Shown: positions 46,854-59,036 of the stretch, one piece after another
Layout of the letters: the number at the start of each line of letters is the position of its first letter
How positions within the stretch are numbered: the first letter of the stretch is position 1
Source of the DNA: Powellomyces hirtus
Lineage: Eukaryota; Chytridiomycota; Chytridiomycetes; Spizellomycetales; Powellomycetaceae
NCBI GenBank assembly: GCA_025526995.1
Contig: JAHLKG010000023.1
Location: 372,001-436,000 of the forward strand
Direction: 5' to 3'
DNA: 64,000 nt
Notes under the pieces: model-generated
Database searches by the model: none
The model's input: the letters and a program-made list of their open reading frames with translations, nothing else
Told to the model about the DNA's origin: nothing
Made by a program: the position numbers and the translations under genes

Positions 46854-48341
46854 ACATTGTCGGCCTTTTTAGCGTTGAATCCGCACTGCCCTCCAACGTG
46901 GTTGTGATGGCTCGATCGTTTGCAGAGTATAATTAAATAAATTCACATTGCGTTGCACATCTTGGACCCGTCAATTTTTATGCTCTTCCTCTCCATCAGC
47001 GGGATCACCCATTTCTCGGGCGATACCTCCCTCTTCTCCTCAATCTTGCCGACACTAATCTTGGCATTGTACTTTCTATCTTTGTGGTGCCACATTGATC
47101 TTCAACATCATAAAGCTCATACACTTCAAATTAATTCAACATCACTGCTGACCGAGATCACCAAATGTACCATACTTGCCCCCGCTGTCCTCATTGTCTT
47201 TGGCATGATCATCATCATCATCAATGCTAAACTGCGCCAGATTGCGACAACTAGGGATGTTGTACATCCTGCCCATTGGACAAACCGTCCAAAGCCATCT
47301 GAAAATTGCGCATAATCTCCTGCATCCATTCTCCAATCGTCTCTGTCGTTATCCCGCACCACTCTCCTTGAACGAATTCCGGCAAGGTCCAACTGATTTC
47401 TTGTTGCCGAATGAATTGGTTTCACAGATCCAAAGACACATTCCGCACAATTCCAAATACGGGGCGGAACGCCGCAGCATAAAGAGCCTATGCCCAGTCT
47501 GCGCACAGATGGCGCTGAGTTGTCTGTTTTGAGCGATGGGAACATCATGCATCACAATCACTTGCTTTGGGTGATCAATATCGCTGGTCTGACGTCCTCG
47601 CGGACGAACTCTTCAAATCCAAGCGCATACATGTGGCAGGGACACCTTGGCGACGAGATACGGCGACGAAGATGGTATGATTCGGTCCATATGGTTGAAT
47701 GACCGACCGCTTTGCCCGTTTCTTGTGCCTTGTGAGTACACAACTTCAAATGGACTGTGCAGGTGCCATGAATCTCTGACATCACATCCTCCATTCCTGA
47801 ATCCTAGCCTTGCTGTTCGAGTCATCGAGTTCAATTCTCAGCAGCTTGAGACGATAGTGATTCGACTTTTTTTGTTCAGAAGCGCACATACAGTTTGCGT
47901 CGCAATCGAGGTTCCAAAATGCGCATTCATTGCCACCGTCAGTTCCCTGACCCGTCAGCGGCGGGTTTTCGCCATACTGCTGGCAATGACTGCGACGAGG
48001 GTTGCCCGTGCGTTCGAATTTCTCGACAATGTTGCTGACGGTGCCTCGTGGGTACACAAACCGGCGGGCGGTTTCGGTACGAGTCTTGCCATCGTGCAGG
48101 ACAGAGGGACTCGTCCTAGACGACATTGTTTCTTCTTTTTGCCGGGCACATAATGAGATTTCTGGGTAAGAGAAACGGAGAGAAAATAATTTCTATTTGC
48201 TTCAAAAAAAAGAAAAAAAAAAAGTGTGACTGCGGGGAAATAGACACTGGGTACGTTGGTGTTGCAAAAGGGGGTCGCGCGAGGAGGAGATAAAGTAGGT
48301 AACGGAAGCGGGTAGGAATATGAACTGGATTTTGGATTTTG
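46854..48341. other. Intergenic region containing a transposon relic
   Basis: About 1.5 kb between the HNH stop and the RBR ligase stop, largely occupied by the decayed transposase at about 47130-48126. I could not define terminal inverted repeats or a TA target duplication by eye. Confidence 0.5.
47130..48126 (-). mobile_element. Decayed Tc1/mariner-family transposase
   Basis: Minus-strand relic read in several frames. Starting at ATG 48126, the first helix-turn-helix is clear: GKTRTETARRF...RGTVSNIVEKFERTG. A frame change then gives RVRELTVAMNAHFGTSIATQ, the second HTH. Another block (SQGTRNGQSGRSF) resembles the transposase region before the second catalytic Asp. Then FVREDVRPAIL is followed, after a stop and shift near 47560, by VIVMHDVPIAQNRQLSAICA, matching the VMDNA-IHH motif (Asp kept as HD). 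Next comes LFMLRRSAPYLELCGM in place of the usual LPPYSPDLNPIE, so the last acidic residues have drifted. At least three frameshifts or stops make it non-autonomous. Left boundary is approximate. Confidence 0.72.
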
Positions 48342-50216
48342 CTAATCGAACAAGATCCCTGTCTTCATATCTACATTCATTCCCCACCGATGCTCACGGA
48401 GTCCCTGCGTGGTATCGCTTAACAGCACCTCCCTCCTGGTCTTGACATAACCCATTTTATCCAGGACCTGCTGCCTCAGATCCCTGATCGAGTCTTCGAC
48501 CAACACGGAGGGTGCCGAATGTGAGGGTGTTAACGGCGGGAGGGAAGTCGCGGAGGGTTCCTTTGACATGGATGTCGGTGTGCCTGCGCCATTGTTGACG
48601 TGGTGATGTGATGGTTGCTGTTGTGGTGTGATGGTGGTGGCGGCGGTGGATGCCACGTCGACGCCCGGTATTGGGCGTTCGAGGAGCTCGTTGAGATTCT
48701 CGACAGCCATTTCCAGGTCGCGTTGGTTGTCCTCGAACAAGGCGGTCATGTTGTCGCGGGACAGGAAATATGCAAATGAGTAGGTCCATTTGAGAGTCAT
48801 GCGCGATTCCAAAAGCACGTCACAGGCTTTGCGCAGGAACTGCACTTCTATCCAAGACAGAGTAGACGTCGATTGGAGGGCTTCCATTTTGATCGCCGTC
48901 TTTTCGAGAAGCTCTGACGAGAGCTTGGCAGATTGTTCGTGATTAGCGTAACGGTTGTAATACTGTGCAAAAATAGCAATGTAATGAGTGCCCATTTCAA
49001 TGAGGATAAAGTGCTTTGGAAAACTTACATGCAGATATCGTTCCAGGGCTTGCCGACTCTTTGCCTGCGTATCTCTTGCATCGATGCTTGCCTTCTCATC
49101 AAAGCGATTGCAATTATACCACGCGGTGCCATGGTCCGACCACGGTCCCAAACAGACCCAACAAAACTCGTGTTTGCACTTTTTGCAAGTCATGTGATTG
49201 CACCCTCCGTTCTTCTCAATCGTCGACATGCATTTCATGCATTCTTTGGTGTTGGCAGATATCCAATTGGCGGTTTCCGAATCGTCGGCGCATTTTTTGA
49301 GCCAGAAGCGGACGAGCACGCAAATACACGGTTGGTGGTCGGGCAAGCCGCAGCCGAAACAGAATTGGTGGCCACATTTACATCGCACCGTGGGCACGAC
49401 TTCCAACAGCTGGTTAGAGGCAATGTGACACTCGATCGCATACACACAGTCGGGCGCTGGACACCATTTCAGGTGGACAGAGTCATCCACATATGTCCGT
49501 AAAAGAAGCGATCGGTACCTAAAGAACTATTTGTCAGCTGACCTGCTTCGCAGATAAAGGTGTGACCCATCAATTGCAACTACTTACTTGGCCAGTATTT
49601 CTGGCGCCACCACCTTCTCCACTGTAATCTCATCCACTACGACTTTGCATCCCGCCGACATGCACTGTATCCGCCGACTCTCTCCTTGCTCCGCCACCTT
49701 CTCATTCAGATAATGCGCGTAGCAATCTCTGCAAAACCGATGTTCACAGTGCAGGGCTAATGTTTCCATATCCGCATCGTCATTACAACAAATCGGACAT
49801 TCAAACCCCTTCACAATCGCAAACTTTGCTTGCTTCTGCGCGTCCATCACCACGCCCGCCTTTTCCGACTCTCCTTCGGGGTCCTCCATGTACCGCTCAA
49901 TGAGCCGTTCCTTGTTCCATTTGAACGTCCGCAACAGCGTGGCGGCGTGTTCTGGTAGACACCCGAGTATTCCCGCAACATGCGCGACTTCTTTGGTCTG
50001 AAACGCAACGATTTCGTCGGTCGAATGGACTTTGAAGTCCACCTCGTACGGCTTCTTCACGTCTCGGTCAGCGACCACGGGGGCAAAGCCGTCTCCTGCA
50101 CCATAGTCATCCTCCCCTTCCTCTTCATCGTCATCTACGTCCATTCCCGTGTCGGAGTCATATTCGTCGACATCATCGTCGTCCATGTAGTCATCATCGT
50201 AGTCCATGGCTGACAT
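48342..50216 (-). CDS. RBR E3 ubiquitin ligase, Ariadne type
   Basis: RING-in-between-RING ligase that takes ubiquitin from an E2 onto its own Cys before passing it to substrates. Ariadne proteins work with neddylated cullins. Three exons on the minus strand (50216-49588, 49518-49029, 48962-48342) join to about 579 aa. Order: an acidic Asp/Glu/Tyr-rich start, UBA-like helices (VAHVAGILGCLPEHAATLLR), RING1 (CPICCNDDADM...CEHRFCRDCY, about 140-190), IBR (WCPAPDC...CKCGHQFCFGCGLPDHQPC), RING2 (CMKCMSTIEKNGGCNHMTC) with catalytic Cys at about 316, then the Ariadne helical domain (RYLHYYNRYANHEQSAKL onward) and a Pro/Ser/Gln-rich insert near 48500-48680. The start is the ATG of MSAMDYDDDY; the frame upstream begins only with a TTG. 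Confidence 0.94.
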
Positions 50217-52114
50217 ATTGTTTCTGTCGCGTGTGGGTTTCAAGGTACAATGTGTTTGCGGACACGGTGACAAGTGGAGAAGGTAGATATGGGAGCTGGG
50301 TGACTATAAACACAGAAGTTGTTTAGCTCTCCCGGTCAAGTAATCACAAAGCAAAACCCCAATCTTTAACGGCAGAATTCCGGAGACAGATGTGCTTCTA
50401 AGAGCAGCAATCACCAACACCCCGCTAGACGGACCAAGCATAACGTTTCTTCCCTCCCACTACCATATCCTGCCTCTTATACCTGCGGGACGTCCTTGCC
50501 AACGAACGGGACCCAAAGGCGAACACATGCCGTAGACACTTACATGCAATCTGCAGAGGACAAGTGCAGCGGGGGAGCCCAAGCGATCGGCGAGACTGGG
50601 GTATTGACGCCTGGTGAGGCCGGGTATCGGAAACGATGGCAAATCAACTTTGTAGGGAATCGGCAGAAGTTTCAAGCACAGGCTGACCTTGGGTCGAACT
50701 TGAAATGAGGATCAGTCGACGAACCGTGACTCATCCATTTGGCCATGTCTGACTAAGAAGTGCACTATACTTCATTTGAATCGCACCAGCGCATACTAGT
50801 AATGCTAGCCACTGCAGCCATAATTAAGACCAAACCTTTTGAGTGCATGGCCACCCTTTGATGTGAAATAAACCAAATGAATGGCATGCCGTTCAACTTT
50901 TCAAAAGCACACACAGCCATTCTGGGACAGTGCCTTTACCACCAGTGCCGCTAAGAATGAGGGTCATCACGCAGTAGTAGTAAGTAGTAAGCACTGGTGC
51001 TCGTCAGTGTATAGCATTGAAACAGTGCTGATCCATGCACTCCAGTCAATGTAACAAATATCTGATTCGCCCGTGTATGAATGGATATACCAAAGTCTAG
51101 TTCAAGGTCAATGGTGTAGGTTAGTCATCAACTTTATACCATTTCGTCAGAAACACACATGCCTTCTTAGCTAAGTGGTATAGCGTCTGCCTCGTAAGCA
51201 GAAGGTCGGGTGTTCGATCCTCCCAGAAGGCATTTGTATTTACTTTTTGGCGTTTCGGAAACGTCCTTTCCTTTTGATGAAAAGAATACGACTTGGATGG
51301 CGTCTGATTTAGACTTTTACTTGCACAACGGCATACATACCGCCATGGCTTCATAGTAACTTCCATATGCGAGAGGCAACGATGATAACATGTAAAGCAG
51401 GGCTTGGGACCTGGATGAAAGAATCAGCGAGATATGTGGTTGGCCGAATGAACGCAATCATACGCCGCAAGATTCACTTGTCGCCAGAGATGGGTTTTGG
51501 GGGTGGGTGGTGTGCGTTTCCTGTACGCCCAACAAGCCATGCAAAATATGAGCCCAATGAAGGAGCCTCTCAGCGACCAGAACCAACAAAACTTGAACGC
51601 ACGCGTATCGACTCGGAAGCTAGTAGTACACACGCTTCAAGTTGCCACACACCATCAACGCACACAACCCACCCACTGGCGCTGCGCTCACTGGCAGCTG
51701 CTGCACGCCCAGAGCCCGGGAGGCCGCCGAAAGGATGAAAGTAACCAACACGAACCGTAGGGCAGGTATCGACTGATTCTAATTAGAGTAAACGTCCAAA
51801 TCCTGAGGTTCAGCCCGTTTAGCGGCACCCTAATCCCCGCCCCAAAAACCCCTGCAAAACACGCGTTTGAGCCGCAAGCCCGATTTCACACTTTGCCTTG
51901 CTTTTTGCTTGCGTGTCCCTGGAAAAAAGTTAACACTATCCTTTCACACGTTCCGCCCATCCCCGCTTTCCGCATTTTTATTTTGTTTGTGTACATCTTG
52001 CCAAGACATTGCCAACCTTCCGAAAAACATAGACACTCGCGCAACACAGCTCCTCTCATCACCAACAGCTATTCGATTTGACCGTTCTCCCTTCGACCAA
52101 ACTCATAGACGGAA
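50217..52114. other. Intergenic region with tRNA gene
   Basis: About 1.9 kb. Apart from the tRNA at 51161-51231, it holds short AGTAGTAAGTAGTAAG repeats near 50976-50993 and no supported ORF. Frames of 60-120 codons near 51367-51760 lack recognisable features. Confidence 0.5.
51161..51231 (+). tRNA. tRNA-Thr (anticodon CGT)
   Basis: Cloverleaf is readable by eye: acceptor GCCTTCT pairs fully with AGAAGGC; D stem GCTA/TAGC with loop AGTGGTA; anticodon stem TCTGC/GCAGA with loop CTCGTAA (anticodon CGT at 51193-51195, reads ACG); variable AGGTC; T arm GGGTG-TTCGATC-CTCCC. One T-T mismatch sits in the T stem. There is no intron. A run of T about 10 bp downstream (TTTGTATTTACTTTTT) can terminate Pol III. 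Confidence 0.92.
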
Positions 52115-54722
52115 ATGCCGGCAGACTCTGCGCCGCATAGCGCGGACTCGGACGGAGCAATACCACCTCCGCCTGGCGACACTGTCACCAGCTCGGGAAC
52201 GTTTGCTAGGGATGGAGACCAGCAGCATCAGCAGCACGATAAGCGTCAGTCGGGTCAGAGCCAGCAGAGCCAGAGAAACACCCAGCAACCACCCATGACT
52301 TTTGCTCCGAGAGATTCCTCGCTGACCAGTGGACTGGCTGGCGTGTTTAGAAGGTCGGCCCAGGGCTCAAAGACGAGCTTGAATAGGTTGGCAGGCTCGA
52401 GGGACTCGGTGGGCAGTTCACAGGCGTCCTTGAACGTGAGTATCTAGGTGTTGGTTCGTATAGCTCTTTGTTGTGGAGGTGGAAGGTCGTCGTTTCTGCA
52501 ACGACTTACACATCTCTCTCTTTTCTTTCCTTTTGATGACAATGTCGGTTTAGCGTCCACAGCACAATCCCACAATAGATCCGCTCATGGAATCGGAATT
52601 CGAAGCCTTGCTCTTGTCCAACGAGACCAAGAAGATGACGTCTACGCCTGACCAATTGAAACTTATTGATAAAGACCAGCCGAAAATGGAAGCAAAATCT
52701 CCCACCGCTGTCTCTGACCCCGCGGTGCTTGGACTTCTCGGCGTCGCCAAACAATCTGCAAAGCCTGATGGTGCAGCGCAAGCTGCAGAAGAGGGTGGTG
52801 CATTAGACAAGGACGGCACACACTGGGTGGAATTCCTCAAGCAGACCCAGCCCTTGCCAGCGCGAACCATGTCCCCTCCCCTGGGCCCGCGTCCAGACCC
52901 GTTTACCCTCCCGACCCCGCCAAACTCGAATCGATCCTCGCGGGACAACCATCCTGAGCCACAGCAGCAGCAGAAATCCACGCCCAAGCCCGCTTCAGAC
53001 AATGATGTTGCGGCGGCGGCGAGGCGCTCACCTGCGGCGGTGGACGAGATCAACGTTAATGTCCAGGACGAGGACTCTGTTCAGCCACGCGTCAAGGTCC
53101 TATCCCCAACTCAAGCGCTAGCTGATTTCTTGCGCAACACGGAACCCCCCGCGTCCCATCCGTTCGCCAAAGACGCTGCTGCTGCCAAGAAAGAGAAACC
53201 GAAACGCCGAGCAGCCATGCGTCTTCTGTCCTCGTTGCAATCAAAAACCACTCAGCAAATCGGCCTGCTCAACAAATCAGGCAAGTTCTCGGGTCTTACC
53301 TCCACCCCGGACCTTCTCCGCTCCTCCTCCTCGACGACGGCATCTCCTTCGTCAGGACTCACAAGAGTCGGGACTCAGAAATACACCATGATTGCCATCC
53401 CCGGTGAAACGGTGCGCAGAAACTCGGATATCGCTGGTGGTCTGCAACACCCGCAACACCAGGTCCTCCTCGTCGGCAGCAAGCCCCTTCCGACTCCCCC
53501 GGTTCCGACCCTCCCCCGAACCCTCTCAAATGCGTCCACGATCTCCAGCGTTCGCGACTCGATCAGGAAGCTTGTCGTTCTTGATCCGGGGTTTAAAAGT
53601 TTGGAAACATTGGTCGAGACCCATGGAACGGCAATCGAATCCCCCGATGCGGCAGAGACAGGTTCCATTGCGACCACGACGGCCACCACCTCGGCTCCTA
53701 CCTCACCCGTCCTGGCAGCAACCACCACCAAATCAGCCACTACCGGCGTCACGACAGCCTCCCAGTCCACCCAAACCATCCACCCGGTCCTGGTGGCCGA
53801 AACCGAATACATTTTTGACAGCGAAGGCGATGTCAGCGAAGACGGATACCACTCTTCCTCCTCGAACACCAACAATCACGAACACTACCCGTCCTCCCCT
53901 GGCGAATTCATCGACACTCACGCCTGTGCTTCGTGCGGAACCCCCCACATCACCCCCGCGGTCATCTGCACTACCATTCTTGACGATATGATCACCTCGG
54001 CTACTCACACGGCGGAAATCAACGCCCGGGACACAGCCATTGCTGACCTCCAGGCTCGCATTGCGGCCCTCACCCAGTGCTTTGATGCCGTTGCGGACGT
54101 TTCGGTCAATGTTGTCCAGCAGCTGAAAACCAAACAGCAGCAGCAGCAGTTGTTACATCACCAACAGCAACAAATGCAGCAACAGCAGCAGCAACAGCAG
54201 CCTAGGACGCCAGCTACACCCCCTGCTGATCACCCTCCTCACATTTCCGAAATGGCTGTCACTACAGCACCTCCTCGCCCCACACCGCCGCGAATTGCCA
54301 CCAAAACCCCTTCGCCTCCCCCAACTCCTCCTACCTCCTCCAAACACTTTGCTGCCCCCTCCCGAGCCCTCATGACCCCGGCCTCCTCCCCACGCACCCC
54401 GACAGCCACCACCCCAGTCCTCGTCGCACCCCCGCGAACAGTCACTCAGTCCTCCCCGCCCCGAACCTCTAGCACCTCGGCGGCTACCACACCCACTACG
54501 ACAACGACGTTCCAGCGATCCGTGCCCCCGCCACCGTTGCCGGCACGTAACCCTGCGCCGGTTGCGGCCCTTGCTACCGGGGCGAAAGCGACCCCCAACT
54601 CCCCCGCGCTAGACATGACACCCATCTCGGATGATATTCGTCTCGCGTTACCGGAAGTGCAGGAATTGGGAAGTTTGTTTGATGGGTTCTCGGATGGGTT
54701 GTTGGATTTCAGCAAGTATTAA
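52115..54722 (+). CDS. Large low-complexity protein of unknown function
   Basis: Two exons (52115-52435, 52554-54722) join in phase 0 to about 829 aa. I do not recognise a known family. Composition is Ser/Thr/Pro/Gln/Ala-rich throughout. Segments that look ordered are ESEFEALLLSNETKKM plus STPDQLKLIDKD, and later HWVEFLKQ (about 52580-52850). Their order weakly recalls the GTPase-binding region of formins, but no FH1-FH2 catalytic part follows. A Cys pair (ACASCGTPHITP, about 53925) precedes a coiled coil (RDTAIADLQARIAALTQCFDAV) running into poly-Gln (54136-54200) and then a long Pro/Thr-rich stretch. The C-terminus LPEVQELGSLFDGFSDGLLD looks like a short linear motif. A scaffold or adaptor role is guesswork. 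Confidence 0.8.
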
Positions 54723-56125
54723 ATGTTGGACAAACCACGAAACATGACAAAACCCCGGGCGACAGCTTGGATCGGAAAAAAACCAGAACATGTACAATCC
54801 TCGAGCCCCTCCTCCCTCCTATATATACCTTTTTCCGCCCATCGCAGTGCCCCGCCCCCGCCGTCTCCTAGAACTGTCCCCCGTTATCCCTGCTTAGACT
54901 TTTTTCCCCTCTTGTTTTTTCCTTTGTTTCTTGTGTGTTGCGGGTGCGGGCAGGTCCCCCTTCCCTGCCGATTTGATTGATGTTTTATGTCCCAATTTTT
55001 TTGTTATTGATACACTTTCCTGGCGCGCACTTTTTTTTTATCTGTTATTCTTGTTGTTGTTGTTGTTGTCGTTGGTAAACGTCCTTTAGTCAGAAAATAA
55101 AAAATATATACCGCTCTTGTATCATTGTTTTGATTGATTGATGTTCAAGTTGTATGGTATTGTGTTTGAAAATATTGCCAACGTATGGAGAGTTGGTGGT
55201 TTTAACAGCTGAGCAAAAGGCAACACTCTGTAAAGCTGGGATGTATGCGGAAACGGTGTTTGTGTTCGCAGATGTCTGTCCTGTTTAAGCATAAAGTAGA
55301 CCCAAAAAAACGCGCCTGTCAATCACCGTATCTGTCACATCCTGTCAATGTTCATACTGTCAAAAACTGCCCGCTGGCGCCGCGTGCTCCCGAATTTGAT
55401 TTAGATATTGGGGTATTCCGGGTAACGATAAGAGACAAGAACCCCAACGCTCTCACCCAAATCGTTTGTTGTAGGTCGATCGTGTGGGTTTGTTTGCTTC
55501 CAAATGCGGCAGGCAGATGTGTGACACCATATGTGGGAAAACGTGGGAGTTATCGCATGAATACAAAAAAATAAATTAAAAATGAATGTGAGGGTTGCTT
55601 TGCGTGTGCAGGATCAATTTCCGGGAAATTTAAATTGTTGATTTATTTCGTATTTACTGAAGGTTTTATTTTTTGCTCCAATCAGGACGCTGCGGGGGCT
55701 TGTTCCCATGGATCTATCTACGTAGCTCGGGAGGTGCGAACATAACATCTACATCCGCGGAACCGGGATGAGAGGATGGATGGCGCTGGAGAGGCCGTAA
55801 GAGACAAGCACCGTGTGGGGGGCATGAGCGCTGGCGATAAAATTTCTCATCTCATCCGTGGGATTTTGGTTTTGGTTGACCGGTGCGTTGATTGCATATC
55901 CGTGGGAATATGGTTTCGAGGTTGATTTTGTTGACTGATTCTTCTCCTTCTCTGTTGGAAGTAAACTGTCGCTCTCACTGATATCAGAACCACAACACAC
56001 TTGTTGAAAGTCATGATACGATACCACATGGCATGGCTCACCCATCCATGCAAGGGATCCGAAACTACAGTGCCTCTTGTCGTCACTGCATAAAGGAGAT
56101 ATGGCCATTTGCGGGTTTGTGCCTG
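54723..56125. other. Intergenic region
   Basis: About 1.4 kb of T-rich and mixed DNA downstream of the low-complexity gene, with (TTG)n near 55050. A minus-strand frame at 55749-56261 is open, but its link to any start is unclear (see rejected list). No gene is supported. Confidence 0.45.
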
Positions 56126-56703
56126 TCACACGGCCATCGCAGTATGTAAATACTCGGCGGGAGAAATGTGCTTTTTTTTGTGGATCGTGGTGGTGGAATG
56201 GCGTTTGAGGAGTGGGCGAAAATTGGAGGGGAGAGAGGATGTGTGGTCCTATTCCAGTCAATCGTTACATGATCATCCCCGGATTACTGAACACGCTTCA
56301 TTGACAGGAACTTGAATCTATGGATAAGGCCAGCGGAACGGGATGAGCCGGAAGAACGACAGACAAAAACACTTACGCTCGCACAGAGCCGAAGCCAGTC
56401 GCAACACTCTTTCTGCAGCCATATCTCAAGGTTCGGGCTGTCACATCCAGGCATATTGTCAAACACCACTCGCACATCAATGCTCTCGTATAGAAGCCAC
56501 CACACACACATACGACCAACATGTGGCAGATGCGGTGCCTTGAAAACCTTCTTCACTCCCACACATCCCACACGCGCTGCTGCTTCCTGAATGAAAGAGC
56601 ACGCGAGGGATCGATGCGGGGTTATGATTATGAAGGGGTGTTTCAACGCATTCATTTGTAACATGGTGGGCGGTTGAGGTGTGGTGGATGGTATGGGGGT
56701 CAT
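56126..56703 (-). CDS. Possible small spliced gene, hypothetical protein
   Basis: Not recognised. From ATG 56703, three exons (56703-56377, 56317-56288, 56248-56126) can be spliced in phase 0 to a 159-aa protein ending TAMAV. The donor after exon 1 is GTAAGT; exon 2 is only 30 nt and the second intron about 39 nt, which is short. Exon 1 has coding-like codon use and a Cys/Trp-rich core (MCVWWLLYES, ECCDWLRLC), suggesting a small folded domain. No signal peptide or membrane span is obvious. An alternative is that the whole stretch is non-coding, or part of a longer gene reaching right toward 56900. Confidence 0.35.
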
Positions 56704-59036
56704 TGATTTTGCCTACGTCTGGTGGCGAGGTATATGCATTGTCTGTCGGTTTTAACACATCGTGTAGGATACTACCCACACGCGCAACTCCGATAGCTAG
56801 GCTGATTTGGCTATCAATTCTTGCAACCCATGACAAGGGGGTTGAGTGGACCTTGAACGAAAAAAGGGGAGAGAGATTGACAACGCGAAACAGAACCAGA
56901 GGCACGGATGAAGAGAGCAACGGCGTTTCCTATGAACATGAAAAAAAGAAATATTCCTGGGTATGTGCAGTCACACACATCACATCTGCCTACTTTGCTC
57001 CCCGTAAAGAATCGCACAGAGCCAGCAACAGAAGGAGAGAGAGGGAGGGAGAGGGAGAGTATGGAAGGACCTGCTTACGACCGAACGCCGACTCTGGGGT
57101 TAGCGGGTACTGGTATTGACAGGGGGTTCGCGTTCAAGGGGGGACGGGGGTCTGCGCGCGTTGCTTCCGCTTACGGATGAGAAGCAACGCACACGACAAC
57201 CATCGACGAATATATCACACACACACTTTCTCATCCGAGTCTCTTCCACAACGTATTGGGGTTCGTCGCGTTGGAGAGTTGCCACGAAAAGGGGTCTTTT
57301 TTATGCGAGACTTTTGAGTCTCGTCGGAATTATAGAATAATCCGAAATACAAGGCACTTGCGCAACAACAAGACGGATACGTGAGAGACAACGCAACGAC
57401 GCCCGGCCTGTGCACACACTACATGGCTTGGGAAGGCCCATTCGGCTCAGATGGGTGGATTCGGACAAAGAACGGTATTGGTGCCCGGGCAGAGCTTTGT
57501 GGATGCGTTGACACTATGTTTGCGCCCCCCCCCCCCCCCCCCCCCCCCTCCTTCCGGCACAGAGATGCAGCCAATTGGTAACGGACAAACTCACGGATCT
57601 TCGTTCCATCGCAACAGATCTGATATTTTTTTTCTGATCAACCCCGATGTGGTCGGACAAAAAAGAAGTTGGACAAAGAGCGTCGAAACGCCGAAATACG
57701 ACTCGATTTGTGAAGCGGATCCCGAGTACTCTCGATAGCAAAGACCGATTTGATGATCTTTGACTTTCCATCCGGGGAAAGGATTGAAAAAGCAACGGAG
57801 CGGTCCAGTTGTATCTATAACGGCAGTCGTGTGTTCCTCAATTTTGACTCGCACGCGTCGCATCCGTACGTCCGATAGTACCTACAAACTTGAACCCAAC
57901 CCTCGCAACTTCCAAGTGTGGTAGGTACGGTCTTCTCTGTTTCCTGAACTGAGGGTTGATTGAGGATCGTATCCAGTGGAGTTAATGATTGAAGGATGAT
58001 ACTCGTGAGCGTTTCGAATGCAAGGACGGGTTTCGCTGATTATCATGAGGATCACCGACTGCGTCGATCTTTGTCAGGTGCGAACGCACAGCGTTTCTGA
58101 TCAGTAGGGTCACGAGAAAGCAAGTGAGGCGGGTGGCTAACGTTGCGGAGATTAGCCGCCGTGCCTTGTTTTTACCTGTCAAAAGACATCACCGAGTAGA
58201 TGAACCGATATGGATCCCTCACTTGGATACAAACCTTCTCTCGTCTGTTCCGGCTAAGATGAACGAACATAGCGTCGTCTTTACACCAACCCACGCCAAC
58301 GAAACAAGATCAAAAGCGGGGCATCAACGTTTGTCTTTTTTTTTCTGTTGTGTCATAACAAATGGACCATCCGCCAATACCCACTCGCGCAAAAGCGACA
58401 TCACATCCGACATCAGCACATATGGTAAAGAATGCATTGACCGCAGTCACCGGATAACACTCACCGCTCCCTACTTTGGTGCCGATTTCACTGTCGACCG
58501 CAAACTGTCTTTTGACCGGAGAAGTGACAAGGGCGGGTCAGCCTAAGCTTTGTTAATCTCTGCCATGACCTTTTTTCGGACGTGTCCCAAGCATTGAATG
58601 TGCAAAAACGAAACGGAGATCAACCAACTTTGATAAATATGCGATACATCGGCCACCACCCGAGTTGTAAAACGATCATTGCATCTGACTCAGTTGCCAG
58701 ACATGCGACCATCACTAACACCCGACACCGGATTCCCCCAAAGTTGTCGACGTCACACTCAACATTCTGACCAACAAAGTTTACGTTCCAATCATCGCCA
58801 CCCGACCAAACTCGCAAAAGTGACTCCGAAACCAGACCAGCACAACACCCCACTGGTTCATAATGCCCTCTTCATTTGGAAATTCCTCACACAAGACCAC
58901 ACCACATTCACATCCAAGTAATAAGAAGCGTTTTTGGGAAAAGGTATTTATTACAAAGAGGGGCCCATAAAATATTTACAAAGAAATTATGAGTGAATTG
59001 TCACCACCACCCGCCGCACCGCCTGGGGGAGGTCGG
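56704..59036. other. Gene-poor intergenic region
   Basis: About 2.3 kb with only short frames and one 24-nt C tract. At 58259-58550 a plus-strand frame (MNEHSVVFTPTHAN onward, about 95 codons) has C-biased third positions. DNA up to 58921 reads coding-like in changing frames, which would fit a decayed gene, but no family is recognised. Nothing else is supported. Confidence 0.4.
57525..57548. repeat. Poly(C) tract, 24 nt
   Basis: Longest G/C homopolymer of the window, intergenic. Confidence 0.95.

Noticed and set aside
55749..56261. 170-codon minus-strand frame as last exon of the small hypothetical gene
   Set aside because: It needs one carried base that the upstream exon (ending on a codon border) does not supply. 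The alternative exon 56248-56126 fits in phase.
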